Below the pieces are notes generated by a model. It did not search any database, was not told where the DNA came from, and worked only from the letters and a program-made list of their open reading frames with translations. A DNA stretch of 64,000 nucleotides from Marinimicrobium hydrolyticum (GTDB taxonomy: Bacteria > Pseudomonadota > Gammaproteobacteria > Pseudomonadales > Cellvibrionaceae), in the NCBI RefSeq assembly GCF_030848505.1, contig NZ_JAVDDU010000004.1, positions 1 to 64,000 of the forward strand, read 5' to 3'. The translations under genes and the position numbers were made by a program. Below, in pieces: positions 1-6,587 of the stretch. How positions within the stretch are numbered: position 1 is the first letter of the stretch; every line of letters begins with the position of its first letter.

Positions 1-17
1 TGTGTCGTGAGATTTCA

Positions 18-323
18 ATGAGCATCGTTAAATCAGGTATATGGCTATACGACGATACTGTTGAAAAGCCAGTTGACATCGTGGCGCTAGATTATGACTG
101 GTGGTACGAAATGGTAGCCGAGGAGGATGGGCTTGAAGAGGGAGAGAAGCCCGGGCCATTCGATGAAAATGGTTTAATTTATTATGTACGCTTTCGCTAC
201 GCTGGAGAATTAGATCAAGTTCACTGGGCTGATTCTATAGGCCACACTAAAATTTCTGATGCAGTTAAAGAAGCTGAATCAAAGGTGCAAGGTGGCATTA
301 GGTGGTTAGGTGAAAACACATAA
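18..323 (+). CDS. Hypothetical integron-cassette protein
   Basis: This 101-residue ORF encodes an acidic, soluble protein rich in Trp, Tyr, Asp and Glu (DYDWWYEMVAEEDG near residues 25-38) with no signal peptide or membrane segment. I do not recognise a family. It sits at the left edge of the cassette array, and its stop codon lies inside the following attC palindrome, the usual cassette arrangement. Upstream sequence is too short to judge the ribosome binding site. It may be expressed from an upstream cassette or Pc promoter outside the window. Confidence 0.6.
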   Translation: MSIVKSGIWLYDDTVEKPVDIVALDYDWWYEMVAEEDGLEEGEKPGPFDENGLIYYVRFRYAGELDQVHWADSIGHTKISDAVKEAESKVQGGIRWLGENT

Positions 324-440
324 CCATACGTTCAACCGGACAGTTTGCAGCGGGGCATTTGCTTTGCAAATTCTACGCCCCGCTGCAAACCGCTTCGCCG
401 GTAGGCCGGCTCCGCTCTGCCGGTTAACTTGGCGTTATGA
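319..440 (+). other. attC site 1
   Basis: A palindrome of about 120 bp runs from CATAAC (319-324) to GTTATG (434-439). The inner L boxes also pair (CGTTCAACCGG with CCGGTTAACTTG), and a long central stem pairs GTTTGCAGCGGGGC with GCCCCGCTGCAAAC. One-base offsets between the arms fit the extrahelical bases of attC. The core GGCGTTATGA is the likely integrase cleavage box. Confidence 0.75.
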
Positions 441-452
441 GAATCGAATCAA

Positions 453-830
453 ATGAATAGAGTTGCTAAATCTATAGTTTTATATTTTGTTGTTGTTTTA
501 GCTGGATTGGCTACGAGCCTGTTCGCTATAGGTCTTGCATGGGATGAATTCGGTTCTAAAGCAACAAAGGTAATCTTGTCGGCTGGTGAAAATGGAAGCT
601 TAGGTCGCTTGTCTCAAGATCTAGATTATCAGTTAATGCTTGTCGAAGCATTGGAGCGTGACAATACAGAATTTCTCTATAATGCGCACTGTTATAAAAT
701 AAACAGCATTATTGAAAGCATTAATCCATCATTAGCTGAGGATTTCGCTCAAATGAATAGGCTCGTAGAGTTAAGCTCCAAAGCTTCGAAAAAACTGGAG
801 GAGTTGAAGCGCAGTGGAAAGTGCGAATAA
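453..830 (+). CDS. Hypothetical membrane-anchored cassette protein
   Basis: This is a 125-residue cassette ORF. The first ~30 residues form one hydrophobic helix (VLYFVVVLAGLATSLFAIGL) after a short basic start, so the protein is probably an N-in single-pass anchor or has an uncleaved signal. The remainder is a helical, charged domain with a Cys in the middle (HCYKIN) and one at the C-terminus (GKCE). No family recognised. It begins 13 bp after attC 1 and ends just before attC 2. Confidence 0.55.
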   Translation: MNRVAKSIVLYFVVVLAGLATSLFAIGLAWDEFGSKATKVILSAGENGSLGRLSQDLDYQLMLVEALERDNTEFLYNAHCYKINSIIESINPSLAEDFAQMNRLVELSSKASKKLEELKRSGKCE

Positions 831-833
831 AAT

Positions 834-966
834 CATAACAATGTGCTGCAACATCGCGCACTGCGTGCGCTGGACAGTTTGTAAGTCGCAGTTTTGTGAT
901 TTTGCTGCGCAAAAGTATTCCACAAAACCGCAACTTACAAACTGCCGTTGAGCACGGCGTTCTGTG
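834..966 (+). other. attC site 2
   Basis: Palindrome from CATAAC (834-839) to GGCGTTCTGT (957-966). The outer arms pair ATGTGCTGCAAC with GTTGAGCACGG. An inner arm CAGTTTGTAAG..CAGTTTTGTG pairs with CACAAAAC..CTTACAAACTG. It lies directly between two cassette ORFs. Confidence 0.7.
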
Positions 967-997
967 TCTATACGATTTCAAATGATGGAAAATTAAT

Positions 998-1159
998 ATG
1001 GCAATTTATATTATATTGATCCTTACTATAGTAAGCATTATCGCCTGCCATTACATCGCCAAAAGTCGGGGAGCCAAACCTGTATTTTGGGGTTTAATGG
1101 GAGCAATATTCGGACCCTTTGCAATACCGTTTGCTTTTATCTCCAAGCCGGAAGCGTAA
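998..1159 (+). CDS. 53-residue cassette membrane peptide
   Basis: An ATG at 998 opens a 53-codon frame ending at TAA 1157-1159. The peptide begins MAIYIILILTIVSIIACHYI and has a second hydrophobic stretch (FWGLMGAIFGPFAIPFAFI), giving two predicted membrane helices with a basic loop (AKSRGAK) between. Two-helix miniproteins with this G-rich second helix are common among small inner-membrane proteins. It starts 32 bp after attC 2 and is the only sensible ORF in this cassette. Overlapping longer frames run through attC DNA and are less credible. The ribosome binding site is weak and AT-rich. Confidence 0.5.
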   Translation: MAIYIILILTIVSIIACHYIAKSRGAKPVFWGLMGAIFGPFAIPFAFISKPEA

Positions 1160-1253
1160 TTGTCGGGGCAGAAGTTAGATTGATGCGCAAAATGGCACAT
1201 CTGTCAGAACATGCGTGGTTTTCGCCAAAGAAAGACGTTGTGCGTGCATCCCA

Positions 1254-1330
1254 CAGAACAAGGCGCACCACTACACAGCCTTCGGCTGTCGGACGCTCGC
1301 AAGCTCGCGCCGGTGTGCGCAACGTTAGCA
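1254..1330 (+). other. attC site 3
   Basis: A compact palindrome runs from AACAAGGCGCACCA (1257-1270) to GGTGTGCGCAACGTTAGCA (1312-1330), with a GC-rich centre of two small hairpins (CAGCC..GGCTG type). AACGTTAGC is the R'-like core. The 95 bp between the preceding ORF and this site holds nothing recognisable and may be the remnant of an older cassette. Confidence 0.7.
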
Positions 1331-1357
1331 TTCCCAGGAGATTGTTGAGCAAATCAT

Positions 1358-1849
1358 ATGTCAGTCAAAAAGATGCATGGTGGAGCTGCTCACACTGCCG
1401 AAGAATTTGTGCTGGCAGGCATGGAGCTCTCAAAAAAAGCAGAGAACAACCGGCTGATAGCGCCAACTATGGTTTGTTTCTCATTTGCAGTGGAGCTTTT
1501 CTTAAAAGGCATTCTATCTGAAGAGCAGGTTGATCCTGGGAAAAATCATGATTTATGGAGTTTGTATCAACTTCTCCCAGACAGAAAGAAAAGCTGGGTT
1601 CAGAGAATGTATGCCCTAATAGTTGACGATGTTGCGTCTGGAGAGTTCGAGAAAGAGATCGAGCGATGGGGGAAAACATTCGTTGAAATCCGATATTGGC
1701 ATGATGAAACAGGGAAGGAACAGGCCTTTTTCGATTTTTCAAACTTTATCCCGAACTTGGCCATAGGTCTTAACAACGCATACCTTCATACCGAGAAATT
1801 CAGTCGCTTCTATTTCCCTCAAATCGAGGGTGCTGGTGGTTCGGATTGA
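1358..1849 (+). CDS. HEPN-like domain cassette protein
   Basis: A soluble, all-helical protein of 163 residues. The N-terminal half contains AENNRLIAPTMVCFSFAVEL followed by FLKGIL, which resembles the first helices of HEPN/DUF86-type proteins (long helix with small residues, then the ELFLKGIL turn). The C-terminal half carries a RYWH motif (around residue 111) in the position where HEPN RNases have their RxxxxH-like active site, but the spacing is non-standard. HEPN proteins are often toxins or RNases of toxin-antitoxin and defence systems. No antitoxin-like partner is next to it. The family call is by eye and moderate. Confidence 0.55.
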   Translation: MSVKKMHGGAAHTAEEFVLAGMELSKKAENNRLIAPTMVCFSFAVELFLKGILSEEQVDPGKNHDLWSLYQLLPDRKKSWVQRMYALIVDDVASGEFEKEIERWGKTFVEIRYWHDETGKEQAFFDFSNFIPNLAIGLNNAYLHTEKFSRFYFPQIEGAGGSD

Positions 1850-1856
1850 TGCGAAT

Positions 1857-1936
1857 GCTAACCATGCCAGTCACGGCGACGTCTACTCCATTGCGGCTTC
1901 GCCTCCATTCCGTAGCCGCGCGTGCTGAGCGGCGTT
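1857..1936 (+). other. attC site 4, interrupted at its core by an IS
   Basis: The palindrome runs from GCTAACCATGCC (1857-1868) to GCTGAGCGGCGTT (ending 1936), with a central stem TGCGGCT/AGCCGCG. The right core box is split by the insertion sequence; the sequence after the element resumes with GTTATG (3712-3717). Removing the element and one GTT restores GAGCGGCGTTATG, matching the GGCGTTATG core of attC 1. Confidence 0.7.
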
Positions 1937-1952
1937 GAGGCCGTAGAAAAAC
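1937..1952 (+). repeat. IS terminal inverted repeat, left
   Basis: GAGGCCGTAGAAAAAC, an exact inverse of 3696-3711. The similarity stops after base 16. Confidence 0.9.
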
Positions 1953-2007
1953 TCCAAAAACAAGGTGTTTTTTGCTAAAATTGGCCATCGTTTCAGGAAG
2001 CGAAGCC

Positions 2008-3567
2008 ATGCCAAACTTCAAAAAGTATAACTACAACCAGGACGCGATGGTTGTGGTCAATTTTGAGCAACAAATCAAGCCCGGTACCTTCGAATTTACC
2101 CTCCACAAGCTCATTGATCACCATATTGATCTGAGCGTTTTCTACGATAACTACAAAAACGATGCTGGTGGCCGTTCCGCCTATGATCCGGCCATCCTTC
2201 TGAAGATTATTCTGTTTGCCTATTCCCGCGGGATCACCTCCAGCCGAGAGATTCAGTGGGAGTGCGAGAACAACATCATCTTTAAGGCCCTGACTTGCGA
2301 CGCGGTGCCCCATTTCACTGGCATTGCCCATTTTGTCAGCAGCTACCCAGACGCTATTGAGTCGGTTTTTGAACAGGTCCTATTGGTCTGCGACCAGCAG
2401 GGTCTTTTAGGCAATGAGCTATTTGCCATTGACGGCTGCAAAATGTCATCCAATGCGGCTAAAGAACATTCTGGCACCCTCGAAGAGCTGAGCCAGAAAC
2501 GAGACAAGATTCAGAAAAGAATCCGCACCTGCCTCAAGGAGCATAAAAAGCTGGATGGCCGCCGACCCAAGGAACGCGACCGCAAGCAGCAGCTCGCCCA
2601 AGCCTCGGAAACCCTGCAAAAAGAGTTCGAGCGGATCGACCAGTTCCTAAAGACGGCAACCCCAAGGATGGGGCAAGGTAAACGACCTAAGGAAGTCAAA
2701 AGCAACATCACCGACAACGAGTCGGCCAAAATGACCACCAGCAAAGGCACCATTCAGGGCTACAACGGTGTAGCGACCGTCGACAAAAAACACCAGATTG
2801 TTGTGGACGCCCAAGCCTTTGGTGAAGGCCAGGAACAGCACACCTTAAAGCCGGCATTGGACTCCGTTCAAAAGCGCTACCAAAGAGCCGGCATCCATTC
2901 TGACATTCTGAAATCCGGTGTTGTTGTTACGGCGGACACCGGTTTCTCAAACGGTAGCAACAATGTCTATCTAAAGGACGAAGGTATCAACGCCTTCATT
3001 CCAGACAACCAGTTCCGATCCCGCGATCCCAAGTTCAAAGATCAAAAGGCCAAGTACGGGCATCGCCACCCTGGAAAGGGTGTCGACAAAGATGTGATTC
3101 CCTCCAGCGAATTCGACTTCGACCCCGCCAAGAAAACATGCATCTGCCCACAAGGCAACCCCATGTGGTTACATTCCGAGCGGCTACAAAACAGCGGTAA
3201 TTACTTGATCTCTTTCGAAGGTCGGCTGACCGACTGCCGACACTGCCCCAATAAAACGGACTGCATGAAAAACCCCGAGTCGGCCAACACCCGTAAGGGT
3301 CACGGTAGACAGGTATCCTTTACCGTAAAAGCCAAGCGCAAACCCAACGCCACAGACTGGATGAAGAAACGCGTCGACAGCATCGAAGGCAAGCGCATCT
3401 ACGGTCATAGAATGTCGGTCGTGGAGCCGGTCTTTGGCAACATCGGCACCAACAAAGGCCTTAATCGTTTCTCCTTGCGAGGAAAACGCAAGGTGCAAGG
3501 TCAATGGCAGTTGTACTGTTTAGTGCATAACATCGAAAAATTAACGAATTACGGCGCTGTGGCGTGA
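2008..3567 (+). CDS. IS1182-family DDE transposase
   Basis: A 519-residue transposase that should catalyse cut-out and integration of the surrounding element. The N-terminal ~200 residues resemble the DUF772 helical DNA-binding part (SAYDPAILLKIILFAYSRG). The RNase-H-fold DDE residues are visible as FAIDGCKMSSNA (about residue 148), VVTADTGFSN (about 312) and VEPVFGNIGTNKGL (about 475). A Cys cluster (CRHC..CMKN) precedes the last block, as in other IS1182 transposases. I chose ATG 2008 over the upstream TTG at 1972 because CAGGAAGCG forms a ribosome binding site in front of it and MPNFKKYN is a natural start. No frameshift or stop breaks the gene. Confidence 0.9.
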   Translation: MPNFKKYNYNQDAMVVVNFEQQIKPGTFEFTLHKLIDHHIDLSVFYDNYKNDAGGRSAYDPAILLKIILFAYSRGITSSREIQWECENNIIFKALTCDAVPHFTGIAHFVSSYPDAIESVFEQVLLVCDQQGLLGNELFAIDGCKMSSNAAKEHSGTLEELSQKRDKIQKRIRTCLKEHKKLDGRRPKERDRKQQLAQASETLQKEFERIDQFLKTATPRMGQGKRPKEVKSNITDNESAKMTTSKGTIQGYNGVATVDKKHQIVVDAQAFGEGQEQHTLKPALDSVQKRYQRAGIHSDILKSGVVVTADTGFSNGSNNVYLKDEGINAFIPDNQFRSRDPKFKDQKAKYGHRHPGKGVDKDVIPSSEFDFDPAKKTCICPQGNPMWLHSERLQNSGNYLISFEGRLTDCRHCPNKTDCMKNPESANTRKGHGRQVSFTVKAKRKPNATDWMKKRVDSIEGKRIYGHRMSVVEPVFGNIGTNKGLNRFSLRGKRKVQGQWQLYCLVHNIEKLTNYGAVA

Positions 3568-3695
3568 TCCACAGGCTTATCCACACTCGAACTCGCCCCA
3601 CTGTCGATAATGGGTGATTATGTTAAGCGATTCTGGTTAAATATCGATCATAGAAGAATACAAAAATAGGCCTACGAGCGGCGATTTCCAAAATC

Positions 3696-3711
3696 GTTTT
3701 TCTACGGCCTC
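3696..3711 (-). repeat. IS terminal inverted repeat, right
   Basis: GTTTTTCTACGGCCTC, the exact complement of the left end. It is followed directly by GTTATG, the second half of the interrupted attC core. Confidence 0.9.
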
Positions 3712-3754
3712 GTTATGTTTTTGAATAGGATTGTGACAATTAGAGGGAGGTCAG

Positions 3755-4081
3755 ATGGAGCACAGAAAGTTAGATTGGATATGTCCTGCATCCACAGCAA
3801 AGATAGTTAGTCTTATCGCATTCGCAGTGACGCTCGCTTTGTACGCGCTTGGATTGCTTGCCGGCTTCGTCTGGTTTGCTCTCTCCGCGACTCAGCAAGG
3901 AGATTTTAGCTCGGCAACTAGCGCACTAAGCTGGCTGAGCGCGCCTCTTTGGGCCCTATTAATCAAGTCTTTTATGTACTGGGCTATTGCTTACATCGCT
4001 GCATACGTAATCTGCTTCGTGTACAACAAATTCGCTTCTAGCTTTGGAGGAATACGCTATGTGTCCAGCGTATTACCCTAA
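3755..4081 (+). CDS. Hypothetical two- to three-helix membrane cassette protein
   Basis: A 108-residue membrane protein. Hydrophobic helices lie at about residues 15-40 (IVSLIAFAVTLALYALGLLAGF), 55-70 (LSWLSAPLWALLIKSF) and 73-92 (YWAIAYIAAYVICFVYNKF). The start is firm: GAGGGAGG lies 6 bp before ATG 3755. The ORF starts 38 bp after the restored attC 4 core, so it is the next cassette in the array. No known family. Confidence 0.65.
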   Translation: MEHRKLDWICPASTAKIVSLIAFAVTLALYALGLLAGFVWFALSATQQGDFSSATSALSWLSAPLWALLIKSFMYWAIAYIAAYVICFVYNKFASSFGGIRYVSSVLP

Positions 4082-4176
4082 ACATAGATTCAAGAGTGAA
4101 GCGCAACACTACGACATATCGTAGTGCCTGCGGCGGTATGCTTGTAAACTCGAGCCCTTGCTCACGACATTATGCA
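4078..4176 (+). other. Possible degenerate attC site 5
   Basis: The sequence after the preceding ORF carries an imperfect palindrome (CACTACGA..TCGTAGTG, and loosely TCAAGAGTGAAG with CCTTGCTCACGA) and ends in ACATTATGC, one change from the GCGTTATGC core type. Pairing of the outer arms is poor, so this may be a decayed site. Confidence 0.35.
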
Positions 4177-4184
4177 GAGTGACT

Positions 4185-4544
4185 ATGAAAATTCCATCTA
4201 GAAACAGGCATTGGCTGAAAGAGGTCATCAAAGCGTACGAGGCTGCTGAAAAGACAACGTCGAAATCCGGCGGGGACACCCTGGAAATGTATAAATTGGC
4301 GCCCTCGTTCGTCGCCAAAAATAGAAGCATTACATCTGAAGCGATAGTTCAAGATATGCTAGCCGAAGCCGAGAAGGATGTAGCGTACGAAAAGAAAGTA
4401 GACCCAGATTCCGAGAACCACTACAAATTTCACTTTGTTTCAGCCTACATTAGGGGGCACGTTGTAGCAGATTTGATGAGCGAGTTTGAGGCAGACAAGA
4501 TCATGGATTATATCAATCAAGAATGGCAGTTGTTCACGGATTAA
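4185..4544 (+). CDS. Hypothetical soluble cassette protein
   Basis: A 119-residue, highly charged, helical protein (MKIPSRNRHWLKEVIKAYEA at the start, ending EWQLFTD). No membrane segment, signal or recognised motif. The ATG at 4185 is preferred to the TTG at 4158, which lies in the putative attC. A weak GCAGAG precedes it. It is one cassette of the array; function unknown. Confidence 0.5.
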   Translation: MKIPSRNRHWLKEVIKAYEAAEKTTSKSGGDTLEMYKLAPSFVAKNRSITSEAIVQDMLAEAEKDVAYEKKVDPDSENHYKFHFVSAYIRGHVVADLMSEFEADKIMDYINQEWQLFTD

Positions 4545-4655
4545 CAACCAACTGAAAAAATTCACTATGCCGCTACAACCATTTCCGGAAGCGTCTTTGG
4601 GACGACTTAAGGTCGCACCCCCACGCAATTTTGTTTTTCAGAGCGATTTTATCAA
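4541..4655 (+). other. Possible degenerate attC site 6
   Basis: GATTAACAACCAACTGAAAA (4540-4559) can pair in part with AATTTTGTTTTTCAGAGCG (4627-4645); between them is a small stem GGTCGCACC-like region. The right core box is degenerate (GCGATTTTATC), so recombination competence is doubtful. Confidence 0.3.
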
Positions 4656-4681
4656 TGCCAGATAAAGGACAAGGGATTCAC

Positions 4682-4942
4682 ATGTCTTATATGGATATTT
4701 ATCAGAAGAACATGCAAAGCTGGAAACTTTACATATCGGGCTTTGTACTACTTTGGATTCCAGCTTTGGTAATAAACATAACCCCTGGCTACAGCAACAT
4801 TATCGTTTTGCCACTAATGGGAGCTGCCATTTGCAGTCTTGCTGTGGCAATTTCTAAAGCAAGATGCCCAAAATGTAGCAGACTACCCAGATGGGGCTGG
4901 AGAATTAAAGTGTGCAAGGGCTGCGGTGAAAGGCTTTCGTAA
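4682..4942 (+). CDS. Membrane protein with C-terminal zinc ribbon (cassette)
   Basis: An 86-residue protein with two hydrophobic helices (about residues 14-32 and 37-57) followed by a CPKC ... CKGC pair spaced 13 residues apart, the pattern of a small treble-clef or zinc-ribbon. The ribbon would face the cytoplasm if the N-terminus is inside. ATG 4682 follows AAGGG at a 6-bp spacing; an in-frame ATG at 4655 is less well placed. It is the last ORF of the cassette array, and its stop overlaps a half attC-like TAACCATAACTCAAG resembling the left end of attC 1. Confidence 0.6.
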   Translation: MSYMDIYQKNMQSWKLYISGFVLLWIPALVINITPGYSNIIVLPLMGAAICSLAVAISKARCPKCSRLPRWGWRIKVCKGCGERLS

Positions 4943-4995
4943 CCATAACTCAAGTAGACTTCGGGCTTTCGGCCCTCAGCAGGAGGCTTGGACAC
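4941..4995 (+). other. Possible terminal attC remnant
   Basis: GTAACCATAACTCAAGTAG resembles the left arm of attC 1 (ATAACCATACGTTCAACC). A hairpin CGGGC-TTTC-GGCCC-like region and GGCTTGGACACG follow, but no intact GTTRRRY core. It could mark the array end. Confidence 0.25.
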
Positions 4996-5038
4996 GCCAA
5001 AGATATCTCGGTAAGCTTAACGGAGACATCATAAATGG

Positions 5039-6475
5039 TTGGAGGCTGTAGGGGATGGCGTGTTTTCACTGAGGCGCAAGGGCGATTACCGTTTACAGCT
5101 GACCCGCACGTTGAAGAACCCTGGGCAGTATACGGTTGAGCTGTACCTGTTTACTCCGTATGAAGGGAAGTTTTCCGAGTGGACGCTATCCGAGCAGCAA
5201 TTCTTTTTCAATTCTCTGGAGCATCGCTTCCGGTTGCTGGGCCTGCCGGACAAGAAGCGAATCAGCAAATCCGGTAGTTCATTCGCGCTGCTCTCCCCCC
5301 ACTACGAAATCCAGTATGGCTCCTGGCTGTTCCAGTATCGGGCCTCTATGGACCATCTGCGCCAACAAATTCTGGGGGCGGAGCTCGCCGCCGAGCCGGT
5401 GAAACGCGCGCTGCGTCTGATACAGAACTTTGCCCAGCGTTTGCGCAAGTCCAACCCCGAACGAAGCAGTCATATACGCTATTTTCGGTTGGTAGACGTT
5501 TATTTTTCATGGCACGCCGAACAGTTCCTGCTTGAATGCATGACGATGGAAGGATACTCAGAACTGAACCAAGAGCTCAGGGATTCCATCAGGGATTTTT
5601 TGCAACAGGAATACCGGTATCGGCGAGAGATGAAGTACCTGCCGGATTTCCGCGGCACGCCGACTCGGCTCTGGAACCGCATGAGTCTGTATCTCAGGCT
5701 ACTGGAGTTCCCCGTGGTGCTGCGCTCCAAGGTGGTCGAACTGGGTTCTGGTACACGCAAGCTCGTGAAAGCGGGCTCGACCATGATGGTCATGTCACTG
5801 ATCACCTATTTCCTTTTCAACGCACGAGCTAGCACCCAGCAGCTATCCCTAGCGCTTCTCCTGGGCATTGCCTTGGCCTATGCCCTTCGTGACCTGCTGC
5901 GCGACGATATGATCGCGCGCGTCACCAGTTGGTTGCGCAAAGGTAAGCCACGCTGGAAGGTTCGCTTACAGATGCCCTACACCAACAAGTTGCTGGCTGT
6001 GCAGAGTGTCTGGCTGGACTACCGCAAGCTGCCCGATTTGCCGCAACAGGTTTTGGAACACTCCGGCACATGGACTTCCAACGAGGAGCGGCAAATCATC
6101 TGCTATCGCTCGATGCTGAATCTGGATAAGGCGGCGTTGGAGCAGGATCAGATTCAAGAGCGCCTTAGCCTGGATTGCGAAGAGCTCTGCGCGATGATTC
6201 AAGCCGCCAGAAATAAAGTGTTTACCTGGGCAGACGAGGACGATCCGATGTCTCCCGTAGAGGCCCATCCCATCGAAAAACAGCATGATTACGATCTGCT
6301 CCTGGTGTGCTCTGAAGACAGCACGGGGCATTCTTCGGCCCAGCGATGGCGCCTGCGGTTGGGCACTACTGGTATCGTGAAATGCGAGAACAAGAAGACG
6401 CACTGGCCCAGCCCAGAGGAGCAACAGAAGAAAAATGGGTTGGCACGCCTTCGTGATAGTTTTCGCCGGCGCTGA
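5039..6475 (+). CDS. Hypothetical protein with central membrane segments
   Basis: A 478-residue protein of unknown family. The N-terminal ~230 residues are soluble, mixed alpha/beta and rich in Arg. Two hydrophobic helices follow at about 247-263 (STMMVMSLITYFLFNAR) and 270-287 (SLALLLGIALAYALRDLL), then a soluble C-terminal domain of ~190 residues. The start is uncertain: TTG 5039 has no good ribosome binding site, and GTG 5060 follows AGGGG at 5 bp. A well-placed ATG at 5035 (GGAG upstream) lies in another frame and stops after 34 codons. The gene adjoins the integron boundary, so its 5' end may have been altered. Its codon usage matches the chromosome to the right. Confidence 0.6.
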   Translation: MEAVGDGVFSLRRKGDYRLQLTRTLKNPGQYTVELYLFTPYEGKFSEWTLSEQQFFFNSLEHRFRLLGLPDKKRISKSGSSFALLSPHYEIQYGSWLFQYRASMDHLRQQILGAELAAEPVKRALRLIQNFAQRLRKSNPERSSHIRYFRLVDVYFSWHAEQFLLECMTMEGYSELNQELRDSIRDFLQQEYRYRREMKYLPDFRGTPTRLWNRMSLYLRLLEFPVVLRSKVVELGSGTRKLVKAGSTMMVMSLITYFLFNARASTQQLSLALLLGIALAYALRDLLRDDMIARVTSWLRKGKPRWKVRLQMPYTNKLLAVQSVWLDYRKLPDLPQQVLEHSGTWTSNEERQIICYRSMLNLDKAALEQDQIQERLSLDCEELCAMIQAARNKVFTWADEDDPMSPVEAHPIEKQHDYDLLLVCSEDSTGHSSAQRWRLRLGTTGIVKCENKKTHWPSPEEQQKKNGLARLRDSFRRR

Positions 6476-6587
6476 CCCGCCGCGCAGTCAGAACAATAGC
6501 TAAGCTCAAGCCCAGTGGGCATTGCTGGACCACTGGTTGCCTTTGCCTCTGTTGACACCAAAATTTTTTACTGAAGATTATAAGACT

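Larger units (their letters stand above)
1937..3711 (+). mobile_element. IS1182-family insertion sequence inserted in attC 4
   Basis: A 1775-bp element bounded by perfect 16-bp inverted repeats, GAGGCCGTAGAAAAAC at the left end and its exact complement at the right end. It carries one transposase gene. Both flanks read GTT, so the apparent target duplication is 3 bp (or CGTT if the last C of the right repeat belongs to the target). Ends and ORF are intact, so the copy could be active. Confidence 0.88.
1..5036 (+). mobile_element. Integron cassette array (edge), integrase not in window
   Basis: Six to seven short ORFs, all on the + strand, are each followed by a long imperfect palindrome whose outer ends resemble integron R''/R' core boxes (for example CATAAC ... 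GTTATG at 319-440). GC is visibly lower than in the rest of the window and none of the ORFs is a familiar chromosomal gene, both typical of gene cassettes. The array runs off the left edge, so the integrase and attI site may lie upstream; none is seen here. The right boundary is placed just before the unknown gene at 5039. The array character is well supported by the first four sites, weaker for the last three. Confidence 0.72.

Noticed and set aside
721-981. 86-residue ORF on the minus strand
   Set aside because: It is composed mostly of the attC 2 palindrome and the end of the cassette gene on the other strand.
1087-1521. 144-residue + ORF
   Set aside because: It runs through the 53-residue peptide, attC 3 and the start of the HEPN-like gene in another frame; composition is not protein-like.
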